From assembly GCF_035556095.1 (NCBI RefSeq), contig NZ_DATMFT010000022.1, positions 124,001-188,000 of the forward strand: a DNA stretch of 64,000 nt, read 5' to 3'. Positions 36,297-45,144 of the stretch are shown here, in pieces. Made by a program: the position numbers and the translations under genes. The notes below the pieces were generated by a model. That model was not told where the DNA came from. It did no database searches and saw nothing but the letters and a program-made list of their open reading frames with translations. Positions within the stretch are counted from its first letter, which is position 1. The number at the start of each line of letters is the position of its first letter. The DNA is from Parapedobacter sp035556095 (GTDB taxonomy: Bacteria; Bacteroidota; Bacteroidia; Sphingobacteriales; Sphingobacteriaceae).

Positions 36297-39239
36297 TTAC
36301 CGCAATGCTTGCCACAGGATTTCCACGGGATGATAGGCTCTCCGGTTTGTTCCATCTTTGATCTGATGGCGACAGCTGGTACCTGGTGCCGCAATCAACA
36401 CTTCTTGCGGCGTATCTTTTACCGTGGGCAGCAGTACCAACTCCCCTACTTTCATCGATACCTCATAATGTTCTTTCTCGTAGCCGAAAGAACCCGCCAT
36501 GCCGCAACAACCAGCGGGAATCACAGATACTTCATGTCCTTCAGGGAAGGATAACATTTTCGACGTATAATCCACCAAGTGAAACGCTTTCTGATAACAA
36601 TGACCGTGGAGTTTTATTTTACGCGGCGTATGTGAAAACAGGGATGGGGTGATGTTTCCGGCATCCATTTCCTGCACCAAGAACTCGTCGATTAACAATG
36701 CATGTTTAGCCAGTTTACGGGCATCGGCCAATAATGCTTCATCGGCCAGATCTAAATATTCATCGCGGAATGTAAGGATAGCCGATGGTTCGATGCCAAT
36801 CAAAGGGGTTTCGGCTGTGATGGTATCTTTCAAATACTGGATATTACGATTGGCAATCGCCTTTGCCCTCCGCACCAATCCTTTCGACAAGTAGGCCCGC
36901 CCACTTTCCACGTGCTTCGTTAATTGCACATTATAACCCAGTGCCGTAAGCAACTGGTAAGCGGTTTGGCCTATCCCCACATCGTTATACTCTGTGAATT
37001 CGTCACAGAACAAATAAACGGTTCGTCCCGTTAGTGGTTGGCCTTGGCTACGGTCCTGACCACGAATCCACTTGCTTAAGGTCGTTTTCCCCACTTCTGG
37101 TAGCGACCTTTTTTGTGCGAACCCCAGTATTCCTTTTACCCATTGCGATAAGATGTCATGTTTGATTACCCAATTATATAACCTGGGCACATAAGCGGCC
37201 AATCGTTGCGATTTGGTGAAATTAGCAATTACCCAAGCGCGAAAGGGCGTACCATTTGCATCGTAATAATGCTGCAGGAACTCGGCCTTCATCTTCGTGA
37301 CATCCACACCGGATGGGCATTCCGTTTTGCACGCTTTACAGCTCAGGCACAAATCCATTACCTCCTTTATTTCAGGGTGGTCGAATCGGTTCACTTTTGG
37401 CGATGCGGTGAGGTATTGCCGCAATAGGTTGGCTCGCGCGCGTGTGGTATCCTTCTCCTCCCGTGTAGCCATATACGAGGGGCACATGGTACCTCCGGTA
37501 ATATGCGTCTTCCGGCAATCGCCTGAACCGGAGCATTTTTCTGAAAGGCGTAAGATACTTTCCTGCTTACTGAAATCAAATACCGTATCGATTTTCACCG
37601 TACTGGTATCCTGTTCATATCGCAAAAATTTATCCATTGGCGGCGTATCTACGATTTTGTTTGCATTAAAGACCCCGTTGGGGTCGAAAATCGCTTTCAC
37701 TTGCTGTAGGAGCCCGTATACCTTTTCGCCAAGCACCGCACCGATAAATTCGCCACGGAGCCGCCCATCGCCATGCTCGCCGCTCAGGGAGCCGTTATAT
37801 TTCTTCACCAGTTGGGTGGTATCTGCAAGTACCGTCCGGAAAGCCCGTTTCCCTTCATCGGTTTTCAAATTGATTAGCGGCTCCACATGCAATTCCCCCG
37901 CCCCAGCGTGGGCATAATACGAAGCATCCAATCCATGGTGGCGCAGAATATGTTGCAAATCCTCGATATATGCCGGCAAGTCTTCCGGCGCCACAGCACA
38001 GTCTTCTATGAGGTTTACCGGTTGGATGTCGCCGGGCAGGTTCCGTATCAACCCAAGGCCTGCCTTACGCACGTCCCACACCAAGTTGGTATCCGGCCCC
38101 GTAATCAAAGGGTGGGCATAGCCCAATCCTTCGCCTATCAACTCCATCTTCAACGCGTTGGCTTTGCGCTGCACTTCATCAACCGTATCGCCCCTGAATT
38201 CAACCATCAGCAGCGCGGCCGGATCACCTTCGATGAAAAACCGGTTGTACTGGTAAGTTGGATGGCCCTTGGTAAAGTCCATGATGTATTTATCCACCAA
38301 TTCGGACGCTTCAGGACGGTGCCTCAGCGCAATGATGTTGGCGTACAACGACTCGCTGAGCGTGCTGCAATGTATACAGAGCAGCCCCACTTCGCTGGGC
38401 GGCAGTGGAAGCAAGTTTAGTTTCGCTTCCGTCAGGATGCCCAACGTCCCTTCCGATCCGGCAAGTAACTTGCAAAAATTGAAGGGTTGCTCGGTATCCA
38501 GCATCATATCCAGTGCGTAGCCGGTATTGCGCCGCGTGAGCGTCGGTTTAGGGTATCCTTCTTTTATAGCTTCGCGATTGGCCGGATCCGTCAACAAGTC
38601 ATTCATCCGGCGGTATATATCACCTTCTCGATTCGAAGAAGTTAGTTTGTCAAACAACGCCGCATCGTCCAATGCCCGGAAAACCACTTCCGAACCGTCA
38701 TCGAGGAGCACCGTCGCTTCCAACAGGTGGCTTCGCGTATCGCCCCACACGATGGAGTGTAGGCCACAAGAGTTGTTGCCCACCATACCACCCACCATGG
38801 CTCGGCTAGCTGTGGATGTTTCGGGGCCGAACATCATGCCGTATGGCCGAAGATAAGCATTAAGATCATCGCGGATAACGCCCGGCTGCACGCGTACCCA
38901 CCGTTCTTCTGCATTGACCTCCAATATCTCATTAAAGTGCTTCGACACGTCCACAACGATACCGCGACCCACCACCTGTCCGGCTAAAGACGTACCCGCG
39001 GTACGCGGAATCAATGTTACCCTGTAGGTGGTGGCGAATGCAATCAGCACATTCAGATCGGCGCCATGGCGTGGTATAGCCACAGCGAGTGGAAGCTCCT
39101 GATATACCGATGCATCGGTAGCATACGCCCGGAGCAATGCGCGGTGCCCGGCAGTTTCATTGTAATAAAGAGGACCGTCCAAACGGTTTGCCAACTGCTC
39201 CAGGCCTTGTGCCATCATCATATTTCCCTGCTTATTCAC
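36297..39239 (-). CDS. FAD-linked oxidase with Fe-S and CCG domains (lactate dehydrogenase-like)
   Basis: The 980-residue protein is a YdiJ/Dld-like fusion. An FAD_binding_4 domain (about 50-240, with IPRTAGTSLAGQVVG) and an FAD-oxidase C domain (about 270-540, ending SGEHGDGRLRGEF) come first. A ferredoxin-like part (DLCLSCKACKTECPSGVD near 640) and a cysteine-rich domain (HGHCYQKAFH ... AGCCGMAGSFGYEKEHY near 900) follow. Such enzymes oxidise a 2-hydroxy acid such as lactate or 2-hydroxyglutarate and pass electrons to the respiratory chain. The gene lies 37 bases after pyc in one operon. Its link to a pathway that releases lactate argues for lactate. Confidence 0.85.
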   Translation of the reverse strand: MNKQGNMMMAQGLEQLANRLDGPLYYNETAGHRALLRAYATDASVYQELPLAVAIPRHGADLNVLIAFATTYRVTLIPRTAGTSLAGQVVGRGIVVDVSKHFNEILEVNAEERWVRVQPGVIRDDLNAYLRPYGMMFGPETSTASRAMVGGMVGNNSCGLHSIVWGDTRSHLLEATVLLDDGSEVVFRALDDAALFDKLTSSNREGDIYRRMNDLLTDPANREAIKEGYPKPTLTRRNTGYALDMMLDTEQPFNFCKLLAGSEGTLGILTEAKLNLLPLPPSEVGLLCIHCSTLSESLYANIIALRHRPEASELVDKYIMDFTKGHPTYQYNRFFIEGDPAALLMVEFRGDTVDEVQRKANALKMELIGEGLGYAHPLITGPDTNLVWDVRKAGLGLIRNLPGDIQPVNLIEDCAVAPEDLPAYIEDLQHILRHHGLDASYYAHAGAGELHVEPLINLKTDEGKRAFRTVLADTTQLVKKYNGSLSGEHGDGRLRGEFIGAVLGEKVYGLLQQVKAIFDPNGVFNANKIVDTPPMDKFLRYEQDTSTVKIDTVFDFSKQESILRLSEKCSGSGDCRKTHITGGTMCPSYMATREEKDTTRARANLLRQYLTASPKVNRFDHPEIKEVMDLCLSCKACKTECPSGVDVTKMKAEFLQHYYDANGTPFRAWVIANFTKSQRLAAYVPRLYNWVIKHDILSQWVKGILGFAQKRSLPEVGKTTLSKWIRGQDRSQGQPLTGRTVYLFCDEFTEYNDVGIGQTAYQLLTALGYNVQLTKHVESGRAYLSKGLVRRAKAIANRNIQYLKDTITAETPLIGIEPSAILTFRDEYLDLADEALLADARKLAKHALLIDEFLVQEMDAGNITPSLFSHTPRKIKLHGHCYQKAFHLVDYTSKMLSFPEGHEVSVIPAGCCGMAGSFGYEKEHYEVSMKVGELVLLPTVKDTPQEVLIAAPGTSCRHQIKDGTNRRAYHPVEILWQALR

Positions 39240-39276
39240 GCGTTAAAGATACGTATCATCCGTTACCGGTCAGCTA

Positions 39277-42200
39277 CTATTCCATTTCTAACACCAAATC
39301 ATCCGTATTTACCAAGGTTCCCGCTGTAAGTATGACTTCCTTCACCTTACCCGATACCGCAGCAGTGACAGTAGTCTCCATTTTCATGGCTTCGATGACA
39401 AAAAGCGGCTGATTTACCGTTACAGCGTCACCTTTAGCCACAAAAACGGTCGACAGTAATCCCTGCAACGGCGACCCAACCTGCAGGGCATCGCTCAAAT
39501 CCGCCTTTCTGTTTTCCTTCCGTGTTGCATTCGAGCTCGCATCGTGTATTTCGAGGTTCCGTGTTTGACCGTTCAACTTAAAGAAAACAATCCGTCTACC
39601 TTCCGCATCCGGTGGACCAATAGAGCCAAGCTTTACGAGCAGCGTTTTACCCTTAGCGATTTCGATGGTGGTTTCATCACCCGGTTCCATCCCGTATAAG
39701 AAGTACCGCGTGGGTACCACAGACACATCCCCGTATTTTCGATACGCTTTTATATAATCGGCAAATACTTTCGGATAAAACTGATAACTCAGATAATCGG
39801 TAAATTCGAGATCTTCACCAAATGTTGCCAAGAAATCGTTAAAGCCTGCTTCCATATCCAGCGGCGGCAAGTGCAAGTTGGGTCGCTCGGTATAGGCTTG
39901 CTGTCCTTTTAGCACCATCGACTGCAATTCTACTGGGAATCCGCCCTCCGGTTGGCCAATATCACCTTTGAAAAACGACACTACCGAATCGGGGAACGAA
40001 AGGGTCGCTCCTTTAGCCATCACATCTTCCGCCGTAAGGTTATTGGCTACCATATATTGGGCCATATCGCCGACCACCTTCGAGCTGGGTGTTACTTTTA
40101 CAATGTCGCCGAATAATCCATTGGCCTCCCCGTAGCTACGTTTGATATCGGTAAGGCGATCGCCCAGGCCGAGAGCTGTGGCCTGTTGCCGCAGATTGGA
40201 GTATTGCCCGCCGGGTATCTCATGCTGAAAGACTTCGGCAGAGCCGGCCTTCATGCCCGACTCGAACGGCGCATAGTATGTGCGAACGGCTTCCCAATAA
40301 TCACTATAGGCATTCAAACTATCCACATCAAACGGATTTTCACGCTCGTGGAAGCGCATCATTTCGACTACCGCGTTGAGGTTAGGCTGCGAAGTAAGGC
40401 CAGAAAGTGCTCCGAGCGCACAATCGACTACGTCTACACCCGCTTCGATCGCTTTGAGGTAAGTAGCTGTTTGCAGTGAAGACGTGTCATGCGTGTGTAG
40501 ATGTATGGGTATCCTGACGGTGTCTTTCAACGCACCGATCAGTTCTTGCGCCGCATAAGGCTTTAGCAGGCCAGACATATCCTTTAGACCCAACATGTGC
40601 GCTCCGGCATTTTCCAAATCCTTCGCTTTGCGCAGGTAATAGTTCAGGTCGTACTTTGTACGCGACAGATCGAGAATATCACCCGTATAGCACAAGGTCC
40701 CCTCTGCAATGCCCCCCGTACGCTTCCTCACCATCTCGATGCAGGGGATGATGTTATCCATCCAGTTGAGCGAATCGAAAATCCGGAAGATGTCCACGCC
40801 GGTTTCCCAGCTTCGCTCCACAAACGCTTCAATAAGATTATCAGGATACGCAGCGTACCCTACCCCGTTGCATCCACGGATCAGCATCTGCAGTAAGATA
40901 TTGGGAATGGCTTTCCGCAATTTCGCCAACCGCTGCCACGGATCCTCCATTTGGAAGCGGAGGCAGACATCAAATGTGGCGCCCCCCCATACCTCCATAC
41001 TAAAAGTCTGCGGGTGCGCTTTTGCGAAGCCTGCGGCCACTTTCAGCATATCGTATGTTCGCATGCGGGTAGCCAATAACGACTGGTGCGCATCCCGTAA
41101 GGTGGTATCGGTATAATGTATCTGCTTCTCCTTTGCCAACCATTCGCAAAACCCCTCCGGACCTAGCGCTGTGAGGCGGTCTTTCGTTCCATCGGGGTAT
41201 GGCGCATGTATATCGGTCGAGGGCACTCGTGGTACCTCCAATTGGGACGGCCGTGAGGCACTTTTCACATCCGGATTACCGTTTACCGATATATTACCAA
41301 GGAAATCAAGCAATTTGGTACCCCGATCCAGCCGTCCCCGGGGCTTCAAAAGCTCGGGATGGGCGGCAATAAAACCCACGGTGGCTTCGCCAGCTAGGAA
41401 AACAGAATGGGTGACAAGATTCTCCAGAAATCCAATATTATTTTTCACCCCCCGTATCCTGAATTCACGGAGTGCCCTATCCATCCGCTTGGCCGCTTCG
41501 GTTAATGTATTGCCATGGGTGCTGACTTTCACGAGCATCGAGTCGAAAAAAGGACTCACCTTCATCCCCAGGTAAGCACTCCCTTCGTCGAGCCGTACTC
41601 CGAATCCAGCTGCGTTGCGGTAAGTAATGATGGTTCCATAGTCAGGCTTAAAATCTGATGCAGGATCTTCCGTTGTAATTCGGCATTGGATAGCAAAGCC
41701 GTTTAACGGAATAGCCTGCTGGTCGCCGAGGCCAACCCGCTGGTCGGTGAGCCGGTGGCCAGAAGCAATATATAACTGCGTTTTAATCAGATCTACTCCC
41801 GTTACCAATTCGGTTACCGTATGTTCTACTTGGATACGTGGATTCACCTCGATGAAATAGACGCTGCCATTGGCATCGACCAGGAACTCTACCGTTCCCA
41901 CGTTGTCGTAGACCGCTTGTTGCGCGATGGCCGTTGCATAACCATACAGCTTATCACGTGTTCCGTCGGTAAGATTCGCAGCCGGTGCCACCTCTACTAC
42001 TTTTTGGAATCTGCGCTGTACCGAACAATCACGTTCGTAGAGGTGAGCCACGTTACCATGGCGGTCGCCCACTACCTGTACCTCGATATGGCGCGGGTTT
42101 TCGATGTATCGCTCCAAGAACACCGTCCCATCACCGAACGCTTTGAGCGCTTCGTTGCGGGCGCTGTTGAATGCAGTTTCCAGCTCCGCATCATTGCGTA

Positions 42201-42726
42201 CCACACGCATGCCCCTGCCACCACCGCCAGCTGCGGCCTTCAGCATCAATGGATAGCCAATCCGGCGCGCTTCATCAAGTGCGGCCGCCACCCCATCAAG
42301 TGCCTTATCGCTGCTTTCGATAATGGGTACGCCCGCTTTCTGGGCTACTTCTTTGGCTTTCACCTTATCGCCCAGCATATCCATTACCGTTGGCGTTGGT
42401 CCAACGAATACGATACCTTCGTCTGCGCAACGGCGGGCGAACGCTGCATTCTCCGATAAAAAACCATAACCCGGATGTATTGCATCGGCACCACTTTCCT
42501 TGGCGATGTCAATGATGGCTTCGATATCGAGGTACGGTTTCAACGGTTCGTGGTCATCGCCCACTTGGTACGCTTCATCCGACTTGTACCGATGCAGCGA
42601 ATACCGGTCTTCAAATGTATAGATTGCTACCGTTCCGATTCCCAACTCGTTGCATGCGCGGCTGATGCGTATAGCGATTTCACCACGATTCGCGATGAGT
42701 ACCTTTTTGATGTTCATGGATTCCAT
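39277..42726 (-). CDS. pyc: pyruvate carboxylase
   Basis: This biotin enzyme carboxylates pyruvate to oxaloacetate using ATP and bicarbonate. The 1149-residue single-chain form contains the biotin carboxylase domain (KVLIANRGEIAIRI at the start, GGGGRGM in the ATP grasp, up to about 450). The carboxyltransferase domain has DTTLRDAHQSLLATRMRT near 530, and the C-terminal biotinyl domain has EAMKMETTV near 1118. The ATG at 42717 is an alternative start. It begins 6 bases after the FAH gene stop and precedes the lactate-type dehydrogenase. Confidence 0.95.
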   Translation of the reverse strand: MESMNIKKVLIANRGEIAIRISRACNELGIGTVAIYTFEDRYSLHRYKSDEAYQVGDDHEPLKPYLDIEAIIDIAKESGADAIHPGYGFLSENAAFARRCADEGIVFVGPTPTVMDMLGDKVKAKEVAQKAGVPIIESSDKALDGVAAALDEARRIGYPLMLKAAAGGGGRGMRVVRNDAELETAFNSARNEALKAFGDGTVFLERYIENPRHIEVQVVGDRHGNVAHLYERDCSVQRRFQKVVEVAPAANLTDGTRDKLYGYATAIAQQAVYDNVGTVEFLVDANGSVYFIEVNPRIQVEHTVTELVTGVDLIKTQLYIASGHRLTDQRVGLGDQQAIPLNGFAIQCRITTEDPASDFKPDYGTIITYRNAAGFGVRLDEGSAYLGMKVSPFFDSMLVKVSTHGNTLTEAAKRMDRALREFRIRGVKNNIGFLENLVTHSVFLAGEATVGFIAAHPELLKPRGRLDRGTKLLDFLGNISVNGNPDVKSASRPSQLEVPRVPSTDIHAPYPDGTKDRLTALGPEGFCEWLAKEKQIHYTDTTLRDAHQSLLATRMRTYDMLKVAAGFAKAHPQTFSMEVWGGATFDVCLRFQMEDPWQRLAKLRKAIPNILLQMLIRGCNGVGYAAYPDNLIEAFVERSWETGVDIFRIFDSLNWMDNIIPCIEMVRKRTGGIAEGTLCYTGDILDLSRTKYDLNYYLRKAKDLENAGAHMLGLKDMSGLLKPYAAQELIGALKDTVRIPIHLHTHDTSSLQTATYLKAIEAGVDVVDCALGALSGLTSQPNLNAVVEMMRFHERENPFDVDSLNAYSDYWEAVRTYYAPFESGMKAGSAEVFQHEIPGGQYSNLRQQATALGLGDRLTDIKRSYGEANGLFGDIVKVTPSSKVVGDMAQYMVANNLTAEDVMAKGATLSFPDSVVSFFKGDIGQPEGGFPVELQSMVLKGQQAYTERPNLHLPPLDMEAGFNDFLATFGEDLEFTDYLSYQFYPKVFADYIKAYRKYGDVSVVPTRYFLYGMEPGDETTIEIAKGKTLLVKLGSIGPPDAEGRRIVFFKLNGQTRNLEIHDASSNATRKENRKADLSDALQVGSPLQGLLSTVFVAKGDAVTVNQPLFVIEAMKMETTVTAAVSGKVKEVILTAGTLVNTDDLVLEME

Positions 42727-42732
42727 TCTTTT

Positions 42733-43584
42733 TTATGCCGGTTCGCACACCTGCTTTTGCTCGCCCAACCCGTCGATACCCAACTCCACGGTGTCACCGA
42801 CCTTGAGATACTGGGGTGGCTTCATACCTAATCCCACACCCGCTGGTGTACCTGTAAGGACCAAATCACCGGCTTCCAATGTCATGAATTGCGAAAGGTA
42901 GTGAATAATGTAATATACATCGAAGATCAGATTCTTGGTGTTGCCGTTCTGCATGGTCTGGCCATTCACGCTGAGTTGCAGGCGCAGGTTGTGCACATCG
43001 GCTACCTCATCTGCCGTGAGTAGCCAAGGGCCCGTGGGGCTGAAGTTATCGCACGACTTCCCTTTCGTCCATTGACCGCCACGCTCCAGTTGGAACGCTC
43101 GCTCGGACACGTCGTTCACTACCGTGTATCCCGCAATATAGTCCTTTGCTTCTGCCTGGGTTTGCAGGTAACGTGCATCCCTACCGATGACCACGCCCAA
43201 TTCTACTTCCCAGTCCGTTTTTTCACTACTACGCGGTATAATAATCGAATCGTACGGTCCGACTACGGTATTCGCTCCTTTCTGGAAAACGATCGGCTCC
43301 TTTGGGATTTCCATATTGGACTCCTTGGCGTGGTCAGAATAGTTCAGCCCAATACAGATGACTTTACCCGGCCGGGCAACAGGTGCTGCCCACCGTTCGT
43401 TTTCCGCTACGGCCGTAGGACGCGAATTGATTGATAGGTACTCCTTAACCCTTTCTAAGCCACCATCGTTGAAGAAGGTTCTGTCCCAATCGCTAAAGCG
43501 GCCAGATAAGTCTCTTCTTACGTTGTGTTCATCCAAAATACCCGGGCGCTCAGCTCCAGGATTACCAAAACGGATTAATCTCAT
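42733..43584 (-). CDS. FAH family hydrolase, 2,4-diketo-3-deoxy-L-fuconate hydrolase-like
   Basis: The 283-residue protein is a fumarylacetoacetate hydrolase superfamily enzyme. Its metal ligands are E126 and E128 (DWEVELG) and D158 (VVNDVSERAFQ), and GLNYSDHAKESN forms the usual active-site loop. The N-terminus MRLIRFGNPGAERPGILD and the lid resemble enzymes that split 2,4-diketo-3-deoxy-L-fuconate into pyruvate and L-lactate; substrate choice is inferred. The 5' DNA and first seven codons recur at the hydrolase gene ending at 45145. It heads the operon with pyc and the FAD dehydrogenase. Confidence 0.85.
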   Translation of the reverse strand: MRLIRFGNPGAERPGILDEHNVRRDLSGRFSDWDRTFFNDGGLERVKEYLSINSRPTAVAENERWAAPVARPGKVICIGLNYSDHAKESNMEIPKEPIVFQKGANTVVGPYDSIIIPRSSEKTDWEVELGVVIGRDARYLQTQAEAKDYIAGYTVVNDVSERAFQLERGGQWTKGKSCDNFSPTGPWLLTADEVADVHNLRLQLSVNGQTMQNGNTKNLIFDVYYIIHYLSQFMTLEAGDLVLTGTPAGVGLGMKPPQYLKVGDTVELGIDGLGEQKQVCEPA

Positions 43585-43611
43585 GATGTTTATAAATTTA
43601 TATATCGATTC
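43565..43611 (-). repeat. 47-bp 5'-region duplication, copy A (FAH gene start)
   Basis: This segment holds the first seven codons and the adjacent leader of the FAH gene. It aligns without gaps to 46898-46944 with six mismatches in 47. Weaker similarity continues upstream to about 43657 (words TGACCAG, CGTCTCAAAAC). Confidence 0.85.
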
Positions 43612-43788
43612 CTAAATAATTATTGACCAGCACCATCATTCGTCTCAAAACTAGCAAACACTTATCGGCCTATCCCCATGATGGTAAGATAAGCAGTGGT
43701 TTTGATAAGATAGGGTAATACGTGCTAAATGGTATTCGTTAGCTTATGCTTCAGTGAATACACAGCAGGAGACAAATATAAATGACAA

Positions 43789-43823
43789 AATATCCGCAAA
43801 CCCATACGAGGTTTGCGGATATT
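43789..43823 (-). terminator. hairpin terminator after the WbsX/GH99-like gene
   Basis: AATATCCGCAAAC and GTTTGCGGATATT form a perfect 13-bp stem with a 9-base loop. On the minus strand TTTTG follows. It separates the glycan-degradation genes from the FAH-pyc operon. The rest of the gap 43585-43891 holds the FAH promoter region. Confidence 0.7.
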
Positions 43824-43891
43824 GATACGTATTTGCTTTGTGGAATCAGCTACTATGGCATTGGAACAGGGCTGCCAAACCCCTTATTCTT

Positions 43892-45112
43892 TTATCGAAA
43901 AACTGCTTTCACTGCCTCTAGGTACGCCATACCGCTCACGGTATCGGGCTCCAAATAACTGCCCTCGGTCCACTCGTTCCAACAGTTGATATTGAGCATA
44001 CGTGGCCCGTCAGGGTTGGCCAGCAACCGGTCTTTTGTCAGCTGCAATGCTGCTTTGAAATTCTCGGGTGTGTTGTTGCCGATGGTATTCATATAGGGGT
44101 ACTCATCCGTTTGCCAGGGAACATTCACATCGCATCGCGGTGTAGCATCCCAGCCCATTGTCACATTCGGATAATACGGTACGCCATATTCTTCTTCTAC
44201 ACGTTCCCAATGTGCAACATACGCATCGCGCACCACGTTGTAGTCGGTCTGCACTTCCGGCAAGTCGACATGGTGTATCCATACGTACGATGTTGCCGAA
44301 TCAAAGCCGAGTTCACGGATTAACCCAGGCGTATTCACAGGCACCTCTTCTCCTGGAAGGATTGGAGCACCCCACGCTACTAGATTCCAGTGGATACCTC
44401 CAAGCCCCGCAGCAACGGCCTTGTCGCGTAGGCGATCCATGGCTGCCTTTGCGGCTTCCACAGTCCCAAATCCTTCGATAAAACGTTGCACATCATATAC
44501 GGAAAAATAAGGCTTCCCGTCAATCTTCAGGTAATTGGCCTGTTGGAAGTAGCGTTCGATCAGGTGGTCGCCTATTTCTTCAAACCGCTCCGGCGACACC
44601 TTGCCGGGATATAATATCTTATGCTCTTCCCCATACGTATACGGATGGATATCCATCCAATCGTGGTTGGCCCACATAAGCGCGAAATTGATTTTATCTG
44701 TATTTTCCGCTTTCAAGAACCCTTCATCAAGTGCTTTCTCAAGAAACGGCTCATCTTCGTACATGTACCAATCGAAGATGAAACAATTCACCCCGTGGTC
44801 AACCGCCGTCTGTATTTTCTTGGCCATTACTGCCGGATCTTTCTCATCGAGGTACCCCCACTCGGGCACCAATGGCTGCCGATGGCCTTCAAAACGTGGA
44901 GTGGCTGTTTTCACCAATTCCCACTCGGACCAATTCGGGCCCTTTTCCGGATTTTGGGAATGCCGCGCATCTCCCGTATGGTAATTGGGAAAATAATAGG
45001 CTGCCACGATCAGTTCATCGCCCTGCGCCTGCTTTTGCTCTTGCGGCGCGCCGCATGCCATCATCAAAACCCCGGCAGATATCGCCGACAACCTACTCCA
45101 TTTATTCTTCAT
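43892..45112 (-). CDS. WbsX/GH99-like lipoprotein
   Basis: The 406-residue protein starts with a lipoprotein signal (Cys at about 20 in MMACGAP). It then matches the WbsX (GH99-like) fold: AAYYFPNYHTGD near residue 40, HGVNCFIFDWY, FALMWANHDW and a late NINCWNEWTEGSYLEPD. Members were once called glycosyltransferases, but the fold is that of GH99 endo-acting hydrolases. The secreted lipoprotein form and the PUL context favour a glycan-degrading role. Linkage and substrate are unknown. The gene lies 32 bases after the DUF4038 hydrolase gene. Confidence 0.75.
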   Translation of the reverse strand: MKNKWSRLSAISAGVLMMACGAPQEQKQAQGDELIVAAYYFPNYHTGDARHSQNPEKGPNWSEWELVKTATPRFEGHRQPLVPEWGYLDEKDPAVMAKKIQTAVDHGVNCFIFDWYMYEDEPFLEKALDEGFLKAENTDKINFALMWANHDWMDIHPYTYGEEHKILYPGKVSPERFEEIGDHLIERYFQQANYLKIDGKPYFSVYDVQRFIEGFGTVEAAKAAMDRLRDKAVAAGLGGIHWNLVAWGAPILPGEEVPVNTPGLIRELGFDSATSYVWIHHVDLPEVQTDYNVVRDAYVAHWERVEEEYGVPYYPNVTMGWDATPRCDVNVPWQTDEYPYMNTIGNNTPENFKAALQLTKDRLLANPDGPRMLNINCWNEWTEGSYLEPDTVSGMAYLEAVKAVFR

Positions 45113-45144
45113 TAGTATCTTTATTTAAGTGTTGCCAAAAATAA

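Noticed and set aside
42733..43584. FAH protein as tyrosine-pathway fumarylacetoacetase
   Set aside because: It is short (283 residues), its N-terminus differs, and no homogentisate genes are near; the sugar-acid context fits better.
43892..45112. WbsX-like protein as an O-antigen glycosyltransferase
   Set aside because: It is a secreted lipoprotein with a GH99-like fold inside a polysaccharide degradation locus, so a hydrolase role fits better.
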